Made by a program: the position numbers and the translations under genes. Below the pieces are notes generated by a model, which saw nothing but the letters and a program-made list of their open reading frames with translations, made no database searches and was not told the DNA's origin. From the NCBI RefSeq assembly GCF_007744515.1, contig NZ_CP036268.1:1250529-1314528 (forward strand): DNA of 64,000 bases, read 5' to 3'. Below, one piece after another: positions 28,326 through 37,959 of the stretch. This DNA comes from Stratiformator vulcanicus. GTDB lineage: Bacteria > Planctomycetota > Planctomycetia > Planctomycetales > Planctomycetaceae. The stretch's first letter is position 1. Each line of letters begins with the position of its first letter.

Positions 28326-30824
28326 ATGTACCGACTGACTTCCGCTTCGGTCCACTGCATCTTGCCAATCCTTCTCGCCGGGGTCGCTGAGCATTCAGTC
28401 TTTGCAGATCAGGCGTTTGACGGGCGCGTCGAGACGTTAGTATCGCCGGAGGCAAGCCATCCTGACGACGGGCCCGAGGTCGTGCACGTCGGCTGTGCAG
28501 CCGCAGATATCATCGGCATCGAAATTGTGGCCGGCCGAGTGCCGCTGGCATCACCTGTGCCCTATGACGAGCAGCCAAACGACATTGTTAAGCCGATCGG
28601 CTCGCAGCACTTGCTGTGGCGAAATGGAAAGCCTGAGATAGGGTCTGTCGGCTTCGAAGTCTTTCGAAAAGCAGGAAATAAGAAGTTCAATGTGGGACGA
28701 CTTAATCGAGAAGCAGGCACCGTCTGGAAACAGGAAATGACAGGTCAGGAGCTTGACCTGAGAGCTGTCGACGAACTGCATTCGTATTTGATCAGTATCG
28801 ATGGCGGTAAACCGTTTCATCCATTAGCTGTTTATCGCAAGAGCAAACCGGGACCGGTCGCGATCGGCTCGAGTGGGGCAACGGGGCATCATTTCATCTA
28901 CCTGCAATTGCCGCGCGCTCTTGTCGAGGGGCAAGTATATGAAATTCAGTTGAAAGGTCTTAATACTCGCGACGACTCACTCAAATTTACTCATCACTCC
29001 GGCGAGAACCGCAGTGAAGCAGTGCATGTCAGCGCACTCGGCTTCCGGCCTGACGATCCGTTCAAACGCGCTTTTCTTTCGCTTTGGGCAGGGACTGGGG
29101 GAGGGCGATCGTTCGATGTCGATCGGTTCGAACTCTTAGATGAATCGGGCCGGGTAGTTTTTGTCGGAGATGTTCAGCTTGGAATCGCCAGCGAGACCAC
29201 AGAGCCATTCTCTGCGCGGCGAAATCATACCGGAGCGGATGTCTTTCATCTCGATTTCAGTGACTATATGCAGCCGGGGACTTATCGCGTCCATGTACCG
29301 GGAGTTGGTGTCAGTTACTCGTTTCGAATTGGATCGGATTCTTGGGAGAAAGCGTTCAAAGTGTCGATGCACGGCTTCCTGTCGCATCGAAGCGGAATCT
29401 CGCTCGGCCCACCATTTACCGATTACGTGCGTCCGCGTCCGATGCACCCGGACGATGGGTTTGTCGTCTTTAAGACCGATACGACGATCTGGGATGGTGA
29501 AGCCGATGTGATCGAGCGAAGCCTTAAAAAACTACTCGGCCCGGAACTTGATACTTCTCGACTTCAACGGCATCCCCACGCGTGGGGTGGATACATGGAT
29601 GCCGGTGATTGGGACCGTCGGAGTCAGCACTTAATTCCGAGTTTCCGTCATCTCGAACTCTATGAAATATTCCCCGACGAAATGGCCGAGCTGAAACTCG
29701 CACTTCCTCCAGCGGAGTCCAACAACGACACTCCTGATATTCTTGATGAGGCATTGTGGAACATCGATTTCTTTCGACGGCTTCAAGACCCGGATGGCGG
29801 GGTCCGGGGTGGTGTGGAATCAACCGCTCATCCCAGTCCGGGCGAGGCGAGTTGGCAGGAAACGTTGCTGGTGGGAGCCTACCGTTCCGACCCGGAATCG
29901 ACATATCTCTATGCGGCCTGCGCAGCGAAAGCGGCACGGCTTCTAACGGATTTAACACGTTCCGCAGAATTGCATGATTCGGCGATTCGCGCATGGGAAT
30001 GGGGGGAGAAAAACGCGCAGGCGGAAATTCGTGCGGCAAAAGAGCGAAAGGCGCGTCGAGCGGGGGCAGCTTCCAAAGCTGTTATGAACATGAAAGCGCT
30101 GGCCGCCATCGAACTGTTTCGCTTAACCGGCAACGAGCAATATCACAAAGCGGTCCTGGGCATGAACCAGTCGGTCCTTGGCGACGCTGACGTGGCAATG
30201 TCTTATGCATTGATCCCGGAGCAATCGAGCGATCCTGCTTTAAGAGCACTTGCGATTAAAAAAATTATTTCGGCGGCGGATGCGGCGATCGCCTTCAGCG
30301 AGAAAAACGGATTTAACATCGCGTTGTCGAATCGCTATCTGCCGATGATGGGCTTTACCTGTATCTGGTCAGCTCCGGGAGGGACACTGCCGCCAGTGTT
30401 ACCGCGGGCCCACTATCTGACCGGGGGTAAGAAATATCTGGCGGCCACTGTGGCATCCTGTCAATATTCCGGCGGCGCAAACCCGATGAACATGGCCTAT
30501 ACGACCGGAATCGGCCCGAGACATCCACAGGCACCGCTTCACATTGACAGTCGAATCAGCGGGCAGAAACCACCGGATGGAATCACCGTTTACGGGCAGA
30601 GTGATCGGCGGGCAGGCTACGAGTTTAATCAGTGGGCCCACAAATGGTATTTTAATCGTTTCGGGAGCGTGCCGTCACGCGACTGGCCGACGGCGGAGGC
30701 GTACGTTGATCTTGGCACGTTGCCATCGATGAATGAATACACCATTCATCAATGTTTTTCGCCGACAAGTTTTACGTGGGGCTACTTGGCGGCACGTCCG
30801 GCGCTCGACACCCCGAACGAGTGA
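28326..30824 (+). CDS. Secreted glycoside hydrolase family 9 (endoglucanase-like)
   Basis: An 832-residue exported protein (signal ending VFA near residue 27). The N-terminal third is beta-rich. An Ig-like CelD_N domain is at about 205-335 (ending YRVHVPGVGVSYSFRIG). The alpha/alpha-barrel catalytic domain starts with the GH9 signature GGYMDAGDWDRR near residues 420-430, whose Asp residues activate water. Later blocks include GGANPMNMAYTTG, GPRHPQAPLHIDSR and PSMNEYTIHQ with the presumed proton-donor Glu804. GH9 enzymes cleave beta-1,4-glucans or related polymers. It sits between a propeller protein and a Gfo/Idh/MocA oxidoreductase, all co-directional, suggesting a polysaccharide-use cluster. 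The family is confident, the substrate is not. Confidence 0.92.
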   Translation: MYRLTSASVHCILPILLAGVAEHSVFADQAFDGRVETLVSPEASHPDDGPEVVHVGCAAADIIGIEIVAGRVPLASPVPYDEQPNDIVKPIGSQHLLWRNGKPEIGSVGFEVFRKAGNKKFNVGRLNREAGTVWKQEMTGQELDLRAVDELHSYLISIDGGKPFHPLAVYRKSKPGPVAIGSSGATGHHFIYLQLPRALVEGQVYEIQLKGLNTRDDSLKFTHHSGENRSEAVHVSALGFRPDDPFKRAFLSLWAGTGGGRSFDVDRFELLDESGRVVFVGDVQLGIASETTEPFSARRNHTGADVFHLDFSDYMQPGTYRVHVPGVGVSYSFRIGSDSWEKAFKVSMHGFLSHRSGISLGPPFTDYVRPRPMHPDDGFVVFKTDTTIWDGEADVIERSLKKLLGPELDTSRLQRHPHAWGGYMDAGDWDRRSQHLIPSFRHLELYEIFPDEMAELKLALPPAESNNDTPDILDEALWNIDFFRRLQDPDGGVRGGVESTAHPSPGEASWQETLLVGAYRSDPESTYLYAACAAKAARLLTDLTRSAELHDSAIRAWEWGEKNAQAEIRAAKERKARRAGAASKAVMNMKALAAIELFRLTGNEQYHKAVLGMNQSVLGDADVAMSYALIPEQSSDPALRALAIKKIISAADAAIAFSEKNGFNIALSNRYLPMMGFTCIWSAPGGTLPPVLPRAHYLTGGKKYLAATVASCQYSGGANPMNMAYTTGIGPRHPQAPLHIDSRISGQKPPDGITVYGQSDRRAGYEFNQWAHKWYFNRFGSVPSRDWPTAEAYVDLGTLPSMNEYTIHQCFSPTSFTWGYLAARPALDTPNE

Positions 30825-30906
30825 GACTGGGAGTTAGCATTAATAGACGCGGCCTCTCACCGCCGATCATTCACCAATGATCTTTCATACGCGAAAGCCA
30901 ACTGCT

Positions 30907-32310
30907 ATGAATAAATCGCGCCGTAAACTGTGCCAGTTAATGGCGACAGGAGCTGCCTCTTTGCTTACCCCGTGGCCGCTTCGTCGGGCGGTCTCTGATG
31001 ACTTCCGCAGCCCGAATGAGCGGCCGGTCGTCGGGTGCATCGGCACTGGCAGCCGGTGGGGCTTTCGCGAGGACGGCATGTTCAAAGGCGTCGGCTCGTT
31101 CGCGATGGAGTTCGGCGACGTGGCCGCAGTCTCTGACGTCGATGCCAACCGCATGAATGCCGCGGCTTTGAAAGTGAGGGACCTGCAAGCCGAAGCGGGG
31201 CGGCCGAGCGATGTCGCGAAGGAAGCCGATTACCGCAAGGTACTCGATCGCGACGATATTGACCTCGTCACGATCGTCACGCCCGACCACTGGCACACCA
31301 AGATCGCGATCGAAGCGCTGCGGGCGGGCAAGGATGTATACTGCGAAAAACCGCTCACGCTTACGATTGAAGAGTCAAAGCAAATCCGCAAAGCGGTCGA
31401 AGAGACCGGGCGGGTCTTTCAGGTCGGCACTCAGCAGCGGACCGAGAGCAGCCAAGGGTTCCTTAAGGCCATCGCGATGGTCCGCGACGGCCGGTTGGGA
31501 AAGATCCATTCCATTAAGATCGGTATTAATGGCGCCCCCGTCAGCGACTCGATTCCGAAGGTCGACGTTCCGGACGGGCTTCATTGGGAACGCTGGCTTG
31601 GGCAGGCGCCGCTCGTCGACTATCGCTGGTCGCCCAAAACACGCGATGCAAAGCAGTATTGGAACTACACCAACTGCCACTACGATTTCCGTTGGTGGTA
31701 CGCTTACAGTGGCGGAAAGATGACCGACTGGGGGGCTCACCATGTCGACATCGCCCAGTGGCTGATCAACCAAAACGGAGACGGGCAGGGGCCGACACGG
31801 ATTGAGCCGGTCGTTGCCAACCATCCGGTTCCGCTTAATGAGAGAGGCGAACCGACCGACCCGACGCGGTACAACACCGCTGACCGTTTTGTCGTGCATG
31901 TCGACTTCCCGAACGACACGCAGTTCCGGATCGGCAGTGAGTTTCGCAACGGCCTGCTGGTTGAGGGGACGAAGGGCCGCATCTTCGTCAATCGTGGGGC
32001 GCTCGAGGGTTCACCGGTCGAAGATATGAAATCGAACCCGCTGCCCGATGGTGCCGTGGAAGCTGTCTACGGAGGCGAGCCGACGACTCATATGGCCAAC
32101 TTCATGCAGTGCGTGAAGTCGCGTAAGACGCCGATCTCCGATGTCGCCTCACACGTGCGGGCGATCAACACCTGCCATTTGGGCAACATCGCCCTCCGGC
32201 TGAACCGGACCGTCAAATGGGATGCCGCGCGGGAAGAGATCATCGGCGACGAACTCGCCCGCAACATGCAGGGCCGCGAGCAGCGGAAGGGGTACGAAAC
32301 GGACGCGTGA
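30907..32310 (+). CDS. Secreted Gfo/Idh/MocA family oxidoreductase
   Basis: A 467-residue protein. ATG at 30907 gives MNKSRRKLCQLMATGAAS, a twin-arginine-like leader; the in-frame ATG at 30877 adds ten residues and is less likely. The Rossmann motif is PVVGCIGTGSRWG, followed by AAVSDVD, VTIVTPDHWH and VYCEKPLTLT with the conserved EKP Lys. The C-terminal domain has DFRWWYAYSGGKMTDWGAHH and VEGTKGRIFVNRG. It is a different subfamily from the 11105 protein. It lies 82 bp downstream of the GH9 gene and closes the co-directional carbohydrate cluster. Expected chemistry is NAD(P)-linked sugar oxidation or reduction. Confidence 0.93.
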   Translation: MNKSRRKLCQLMATGAASLLTPWPLRRAVSDDFRSPNERPVVGCIGTGSRWGFREDGMFKGVGSFAMEFGDVAAVSDVDANRMNAAALKVRDLQAEAGRPSDVAKEADYRKVLDRDDIDLVTIVTPDHWHTKIAIEALRAGKDVYCEKPLTLTIEESKQIRKAVEETGRVFQVGTQQRTESSQGFLKAIAMVRDGRLGKIHSIKIGINGAPVSDSIPKVDVPDGLHWERWLGQAPLVDYRWSPKTRDAKQYWNYTNCHYDFRWWYAYSGGKMTDWGAHHVDIAQWLINQNGDGQGPTRIEPVVANHPVPLNERGEPTDPTRYNTADRFVVHVDFPNDTQFRIGSEFRNGLLVEGTKGRIFVNRGALEGSPVEDMKSNPLPDGAVEAVYGGEPTTHMANFMQCVKSRKTPISDVASHVRAINTCHLGNIALRLNRTVKWDAAREEIIGDELARNMQGREQRKGYETDA

Positions 32311-32513
32311 AGGACAGTCCAACGGCCCTTCGAACTCTGTTGTGACCGACGCGAGGACTTAGCCTGCACGTCCATCCGGAAAGATGCGAGATTTTTCCAA
32401 CCAGATGTGTCAGAGTTGGCGTAGGAGGATTACCGGCCATGATCGGATGTGAATTCCGCTTCACAATCATCGTCAGGATTGAAATTGGTCGGCCTCTGAA
32501 GAACACTGCGTTT

Positions 32514-32975
32514 ATGCTGATTCGTCGCACAACGTCGGTCGTCGTGATCCTCAGCCAGTTGGTTCTGGCAGGGGCCGGTCATGCGCTGCACGGTCTGACC
32601 TGTTCGGAGCACGGTCACGCCGTCGAAACGACTTGCGACCATGACCATGCCGACGGCGGGCACGATCACGGTCATCACGGCCACACTTGTGGCCAATCGA
32701 ACGAGAATTCAAAAGCGGTTGCGGCAAAGTCGGACAATATTGATCAGCCGGACGGATTCCGCCTGACCGCTGCTGGTCACTCTCATTCGCTGCACGATTC
32801 CGCGAACTGTGTGCTCTGCCAAACGCTGAGTATGAGCCTCACATTGGCGTCGGCGACTGACGTCGTTGTCGCCGTTCAGCCGGTGACTGGCGAGGTTCTT
32901 TACACCGGTCCGGCAGCTTCGCAACTTGCTCATCGTCCTCACTTCGCCCGAGGGCCGCCCGTTTCCGCCGTGTGA
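32514..32975 (+). CDS. Exported His-rich protein, DUF2946-like
   Basis: A 153-residue protein, ATG 32514, with a hydrophobic leader (VVVILSQLVLAGAGHALHG). A metal-binding stretch at about residues 25-55 alternates His with Asp and Gly (CSEHGHAV, CDHDHADGGHDHGHHGHTCG). A second motif HDSANCVLCQTLSMS resembles the H..CxxC block of DUF2946 proteins, which often neighbour copper or zinc transport genes. An upstream in-frame ATG at 32439 is possible but gives an atypical leader. The nearby transglutaminase-like protein also has a His-rich insert and a metal ATPase follows 11 kb on, so periplasmic metal binding is a reasonable inference. Confidence 0.72.
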   Translation: MLIRRTTSVVVILSQLVLAGAGHALHGLTCSEHGHAVETTCDHDHADGGHDHGHHGHTCGQSNENSKAVAAKSDNIDQPDGFRLTAAGHSHSLHDSANCVLCQTLSMSLTLASATDVVVAVQPVTGEVLYTGPAASQLAHRPHFARGPPVSAV

Positions 32976-33196
32976 GGAACGGGTTCAACCGATATCTCGC
33001 AACAGCGATCGGCCTCTGTAACTGCGCAAATTCAGCCGTAGTGGTGGTTGGATGCTGTATGTGGCCGCTAAACGGCACGTCGAGATTTGTTCGGTGATGC
33101 TTTCCGGCGTCGTGTCTCGTTCCTCACTGACGATTCGTCTGACGGCGGTCGGTCCGTCGTCGCCAATCGAAGTCGTCTTGCGCGAGGAACGTCGCC

Positions 33197-34432
33197 GTGC
33201 GCACCGAAAAGGATGACGCTCGAACGTCCGGCTCCAAACATCTGGAGCGGGCGGCCGGAGCGCTCCATCATGATTTCTGCCCTTGGGCAAACCGTTGGAC
33301 TTATTGGCTCAAGCATCCGCTCGTCGGGCTGACCGCGGCGGCTGTCGCCAGCGCGTTTGTCGGACTATTCGTCAATCCGTTCTTGCTGCTTGTCGCGGCG
33401 GTGATTGCGGCGATGTCGGTCATCGGCTCGATCTGGCCGTGGCTGACGATCCGCGGGATCGACTGCGAAGTTCGCTTTGAGCGGAAACGCGTTCGAGAAG
33501 GCCGGCCGGTCGCGGCGGCGCTTCGCATCGAGAACCGCTGGCCCTGGCCGCTTTGGGGCATCGCCCTCAAAAAGGGCTTTGCGAGCGACGAATTTTCTCC
33601 GCCAGCCGCAGCACTCGGACGTGTGACGGCGTGGTCGAAGTCGGAGTTTGAATGGGAATTCGTACCACAGCATCGGGGCGTTTATCCGCTGGAGCCGCCG
33701 ACGATCGAGTCGGCTTTTCCCTTCGGCTTCTGGACCTGCCGGAAGACGATCGAGTGCGATCGACTGATTGTGTGGCCGACATCAAGCCCGCTATCCAACC
33801 TGCCCGACTCCGCGGCAGTCGATTCGCATGATGAGACGCTTTCGGATCGGCGGGCCGGGGACTTCGGCGACCTGCTCGGAACGCGACGATTTCGCGATGG
33901 CGACTCCCTCCGCCGAGTCCACTGGGCGCAAACGGCTCGGCACGGACATCTCATTTTTTGCGAGAGGCAGGCCGGAGCCGTGGCCGCGATCCGCGTCATC
34001 GCCGACCTGTCTCGCGATGCGTTCGCCGGGCGCGAAGGCGATCTCGAGGCGGCGATTCGAGTCGTCGCCAGTCTCTGCGAGTATTTGCCGCAACAACATG
34101 CCCTCGTGGAGTGTCGCCTCAATGGTGAGCTCATTCGGATCGGAAGCAACGCGTCGGGCTTGCGGGATATTCTCGACCGCCTCGCCGCCGTACCGCGTGA
34201 GGGATTTGACACGGTCGTCGCGGCGAAGAGTGAGAGCAACACCGAAGGTCTGCTGACGCTCCTGGTGACCGGAAATTCAGACAATTCGGCGAGTGGAACG
34301 TGCCGGGGCGCCCGCGTCATCGCTGTCGGCGACGAGCCGCCAGTGATCACTTCTCGTCGACCTTGGTTGCGGGTGTCTCCTGCCGACTTGAGCCGCCTGG
34401 GTGACATCTGGCGAAGGGCCTGTCATGCATAA
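33197..34432 (+). CDS. DUF58 domain protein
   Basis: A 411-residue membrane-anchored protein starting at GTG 33197 with GAGGA eight bases upstream. Two membrane spans lie near residues 42-82 (LTAAAVASAFVGLFVNPFLL and AAVIAAMSVIGSIWPWL). A beta-rich region follows, then the DUF58 signature around residues 220-260 (DFGDLLGTRRFRDGDSLRRV, HWAQTARHG), which begins a vWA-like fold. Its stop overlaps the start of the transglutaminase-like gene. DUF58, transglutaminase-like and MoxR genes form a well-known co-occurring trio thought to act as chaperone or assembly machinery for envelope or redox enzymes. Confidence 0.92.
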   Translation: MRTEKDDARTSGSKHLERAAGALHHDFCPWANRWTYWLKHPLVGLTAAAVASAFVGLFVNPFLLLVAAVIAAMSVIGSIWPWLTIRGIDCEVRFERKRVREGRPVAAALRIENRWPWPLWGIALKKGFASDEFSPPAAALGRVTAWSKSEFEWEFVPQHRGVYPLEPPTIESAFPFGFWTCRKTIECDRLIVWPTSSPLSNLPDSAAVDSHDETLSDRRAGDFGDLLGTRRFRDGDSLRRVHWAQTARHGHLIFCERQAGAVAAIRVIADLSRDAFAGREGDLEAAIRVVASLCEYLPQQHALVECRLNGELIRIGSNASGLRDILDRLAAVPREGFDTVVAAKSESNTEGLLTLLVTGNSDNSASGTCRGARVIAVGDEPPVITSRRPWLRVSPADLSRLGDIWRRACHA

Positions 34433-36911
34433 AAATACGGAAAAGCAGCGCGAGCGGTCCCTGATCGAGTCGACGTCGGTCCCCACGACGATCGGCCTTT
34501 CATTGTTGGCCTGCGGGATCCTGACGGTGGCTTCAGGCGAAGATCACCATCAATGGTGGACCTACGGTGAACTCGCTTTGCAGACGGCGATCACGATTGC
34601 CGCCGCGATTTGGGTCGGACGTAAGGCGTCCAAGTGGGAACGACCACCGGCGGTGGCTCCGATCCTGCTTCTGCTTGCGATCCTGACGATCGCCTGTGAG
34701 CCGATTCACCGGCTGTGCGGCGCAGGCCGCCCGGGTGAGATCGTGGTGATGGACGCCCTCAAGCACGTCGTGCTCGGCTTGGCCGCGGTGAGTCACTGGC
34801 TGGTGTTTCGTCGGATGGCGGCGTTTCTGAGTCTATTCTTAATGATGTTCGCGGTCTCCCTGACGGTCGACCCCCGCATTCAAATCATGGCGGGCATTTT
34901 CAGCGCGATCGCGATCTTCTGGGCGGCCGTGACCTATTGGGAAGGTCTGCAGGAACAGATCGTGGCGAAAACAGAGAGCCGGATGCCTCGCTGGTGGCTG
35001 GGCGGATTGGGAGCCTTCGTCGTGTTGCTGCTGGCGACGGTCTCCGTCGGCGGCGACCGTGCCTTGAACAGCCTGAAGGGCTTCTTTCCGAGCTCCGGCG
35101 GCGACGGATGGTACGACCCGGCCGCGCGAGACGGCGTTCGGGATGGTGACGCGGTCGTTGCGGGGACGAAGGACATTAAGAGTTTCGCGCCGATCGAAGA
35201 CGCGCCGTTCATGATCGACGATCGGCCGACGCTTTATGACGTGTTCGATGATTCTTACCAAGAGCCCTATCCGAATAAGAAACAGGATCGGGCCATCGGT
35301 CTGACCCAAGATTTCGAGATGAATCGGTGTCAGGAACGTCTGGCGGCATTAAAGAAGGCGGGCAAAGAGTTTTCGACATTCCGTAAGCCGCAAAGTCAGA
35401 AGGAGAACGATCGACTCTCTGATCGTGACGGCGGAGCCCTGTTCTACGTCGTCGGGCGAACGCCGCTGCATTTGCGGATGTGTGCTCACGACCTGTTCGA
35501 CGGCGAAGTGTGGGTGCATGAAGAAGGCAATGCCGGTCATTTTTCCATTGAAGTCGTTGATGGCAAACCGTGGGCCGTTCCCCCGTTGCCGCCGCCCAAT
35601 TTGGCGGTCTTCGGTGGAGTCGAAGGGCACACGCTTAAGATCATCGATCTCGATTCCGCAGTGATTCCGGCGCCCGGAAACCTGCGCGGCGTCCACATTG
35701 ATCAGGTCAATCGGGGCGATTTCTTTGAAATCGTTCACGCCGACATTCCCGCGATGGATCGAGAGGTGCTGCCACCGCTAACGACGATTAACATCGTGAG
35801 CGAACTGATCGACAGTTCTAAAGTCGTCGGGCAGTGGAATCGGTCCACCAGTGCGGGTCCTTCCTATCAACAATGGCCCGATCATCCGGACTGGGATCGG
35901 ATTAAGAAGCTCGCCGGCGAATGTGCCGGAGACGCCGCGTTCGGTGTCGAACAGGTCAAAGCGGTGACGGACTTCTTCAAAGCCAACTATCGCTTTGAGC
36001 GGGGCGTCGGGACCGATAAGAATTTCGCCGACCCGGTGCATGACCACAACGACCATTCGCATGCCGGTCACGAACATGCCCATCACGACCATGATCATCA
36101 GGGACATCAACACACGGACGAACCGCTGCCGGTGAGTTGCTTCCTGTTCGAAACAAAAGTTGGCGACGACTACCACTTCGCCACGGCGACGGCCTTAATG
36201 CTGCGGTCGCTCGGGTATTCCACGCGGCTGGTGCAGGGCTTTTATGCCGATCCGGCCGACTATGATCCGAAAGCGCGGAATACGCCAATCCGCACGGATG
36301 ACGTCCACACGTGGGTCGAGGTCTATCTCGGCACCGGCATCTGGATGACCGTTGAGCCGACCCCCGGCTACGAAATACTCGGTCCGCCGCCGACGCTGTT
36401 TGATCATGCTAAAGAGGCGGCGGTGACGGCTGCGATTTTTGTCGGATCGCACCCGTGGCCGTTCGCGTCCGGTTTGATCGTGCTGATATTGCTCTGGGTT
36501 TACCGTTTGGACCTGGTCGACGCCGCCGATAGTGCCGCGTTTCGGCTTCGATTCCGACACAACGACCGGCAACGACTGCTTGCCGCTGCAAATCTTTTGG
36601 AGCGTCGAGCGGTTCGTGCCGGCCTGACAAGGCCGCCGGGCATGACACTCCGCATGTGGTTAAGAAGCATTTTTGAAGCCGAGACCCGCGAACAGGCCGA
36701 TCGGCTCACGGCATTTTTAATCGCAAGAGATCGAGCAGCTTTCGGGTCGATTAATGACGCTCGCCTTCCGTTGGGCGAGTTGAATTCACTGCTCGGGGAG
36801 ATGTCTCTGAGCCAACTCAGACGAACGCGTCGGCATCGGTCCCGGAACGCAACCGAAAAGATGGACGTCAATAACCTAATGGAATTAAGCGGCGGTTTGC
36901 GGCCTGCGTGA
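34425..36911 (+). CDS. TgpA-like transglutaminase-domain membrane protein, catalytic Cys absent, His-rich insert
   Basis: An 828-residue protein starting at ATG 34425, overlapping the DUF58 stop by eight bases. About five N-terminal membrane spans (residues 20-215) are followed by a large extracytoplasmic region, and a C-terminal span (about 685-700) precedes a cytoplasmic DUF4129-like tail. The transglutaminase core is recognisable (FLFETKVGDDYHFATATALM, YSTRLVQGFYADP, DVHTWVEVY, MTVEPTPGYE). The position of the nucleophile Cys in GxCxxFA is Asp here, and the usual DPTP Asp is Glu, while His is kept. The protein is therefore probably not a classical transglutaminase. At about 539-566 there is a stretch with 12 His in 27 residues, suggesting metal binding. 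Partner genes are DUF58 and MoxR. Confidence 0.9.
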   Translation: MHKNTEKQRERSLIESTSVPTTIGLSLLACGILTVASGEDHHQWWTYGELALQTAITIAAAIWVGRKASKWERPPAVAPILLLLAILTIACEPIHRLCGAGRPGEIVVMDALKHVVLGLAAVSHWLVFRRMAAFLSLFLMMFAVSLTVDPRIQIMAGIFSAIAIFWAAVTYWEGLQEQIVAKTESRMPRWWLGGLGAFVVLLLATVSVGGDRALNSLKGFFPSSGGDGWYDPAARDGVRDGDAVVAGTKDIKSFAPIEDAPFMIDDRPTLYDVFDDSYQEPYPNKKQDRAIGLTQDFEMNRCQERLAALKKAGKEFSTFRKPQSQKENDRLSDRDGGALFYVVGRTPLHLRMCAHDLFDGEVWVHEEGNAGHFSIEVVDGKPWAVPPLPPPNLAVFGGVEGHTLKIIDLDSAVIPAPGNLRGVHIDQVNRGDFFEIVHADIPAMDREVLPPLTTINIVSELIDSSKVVGQWNRSTSAGPSYQQWPDHPDWDRIKKLAGECAGDAAFGVEQVKAVTDFFKANYRFERGVGTDKNFADPVHDHNDHSHAGHEHAHHDHDHQGHQHTDEPLPVSCFLFETKVGDDYHFATATALMLRSLGYSTRLVQGFYADPADYDPKARNTPIRTDDVHTWVEVYLGTGIWMTVEPTPGYEILGPPPTLFDHAKEAAVTAAIFVGSHPWPFASGLIVLILLWVYRLDLVDAADSAAFRLRFRHNDRQRLLAAANLLERRAVRAGLTRPPGMTLRMWLRSIFEAETREQADRLTAFLIARDRAAFGSINDARLPLGELNSLLGEMSLSQLRRTRRHRSRNATEKMDVNNLMELSGGLRPA

Positions 36912-36965
36912 AAATTAATCGCCGATCGAAACATAAGAAATAATACACTTGGAGGACTTACCACT

Positions 36966-37937
36966 ATGACTTCAACCGCAGTCGCGGAGCCCGTTCAACA
37001 CGCGACACATGAATCCGATTTCGCCAAGCTCGACGAGCTGCGACGGCGGCTCAACGAGACCCTTCGCGGTAAAGCGGAGGTCGTCGAAAACGTCCTCGTC
37101 TGCCTGCTCGCTCGCGGGCACCTGTTACTCGAGGACAAGCCCGGTCTTGGCAAGACGACGCTCGCGAAGGCACTCGCCGACGGGGTCGGGGGCCAATTCG
37201 CCCGCGTGCAATGTACTCCCGATCTGCTCCCCAGTGACGTGACCGGTTTTAATATCTTCAATCAAAAATCACATGAGTTTGAATTCCGTGAAGGGCCGGT
37301 CTTCGCCGACGTGCTGCTGGCCGATGAAATTAATCGGGCAACGCCACGAACGCAGTCGGCTCTACTCGAAGCGATGGCCGAACGACAGGTCACCTATGAC
37401 GGCATCCGCTATTCGCTGTCGCCGCAGTTCTTCGTGATTGCGACACAAAACCCGATCGACCAGCACGGCACGTATCCTCTGCCGGAGGCGCAGCTCGACC
37501 GCTTCGCGATGAAGCTCTCGATCGGCTACCCCGACCGCAGCCATGAACTTCACATGCTCGGCGCGGCGATCGGTGATGTTAGCAAGGCGGATGAGCAGGG
37601 GCTCGCCCCTGTCTTCAGCGAACAGGAATTGGCCCAGATGCAGCGCGAGGTGGCCGCAGTAACGGTCGCCGAATCGGTCCGCGACTATATCGTCCGCCTG
37701 GGCGAAGCGACGCGTTCCCACCGGCTGATCGAATTGGGGCTCAGTCCCCGGGGCCTACTCACTTTGCAGCGGGCGGCACAAGCGAAGGCGTTTCTCGACC
37801 ATCGCGAATTCGTGACGCCTGACGATATCCAAGAAGTGGCCCGGCCGGTCTTGTCGGTCCGATTGGGAGTAGAGGGGGACGAGCCGACATCGATTATTAA
37901 AGAAATTCTCGAGAAGGTCTCCGTCCCCACCGAGTAG
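36966..37937 (+). CDS. MoxR-family AAA+ ATPase
   Basis: A 323-residue cytoplasmic ATPase with ATG preceded by GGAGG. Walker A is EDKPGLGKTT (the usual GxPGxGKT has Lys at the third position here: D-K-P-G), Walker B is LLADEINRATPRTQSALLEAM, and sensor 1 is FFVIATQNPIDQHGTYPLPEAQLDRF, given here only in part as IATQNPI. The C-terminal lid domain follows (SPRGLLTLQRAAQAKAFL, VTPDDIQEVARPVL). MoxR ATPases work with vWA/DUF58 proteins as assembly factors. It is third in the DUF58, transglutaminase-like and MoxR unit, 54 bp after the second gene. Confidence 0.95.
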   Translation: MTSTAVAEPVQHATHESDFAKLDELRRRLNETLRGKAEVVENVLVCLLARGHLLLEDKPGLGKTTLAKALADGVGGQFARVQCTPDLLPSDVTGFNIFNQKSHEFEFREGPVFADVLLADEINRATPRTQSALLEAMAERQVTYDGIRYSLSPQFFVIATQNPIDQHGTYPLPEAQLDRFAMKLSIGYPDRSHELHMLGAAIGDVSKADEQGLAPVFSEQELAQMQREVAAVTVAESVRDYIVRLGEATRSHRLIELGLSPRGLLTLQRAAQAKAFLDHREFVTPDDIQEVARPVLSVRLGVEGDEPTSIIKEILEKVSVPTE

Positions 37938-37959
37938 ATCGGGAGAAGCGGTAGACTCA

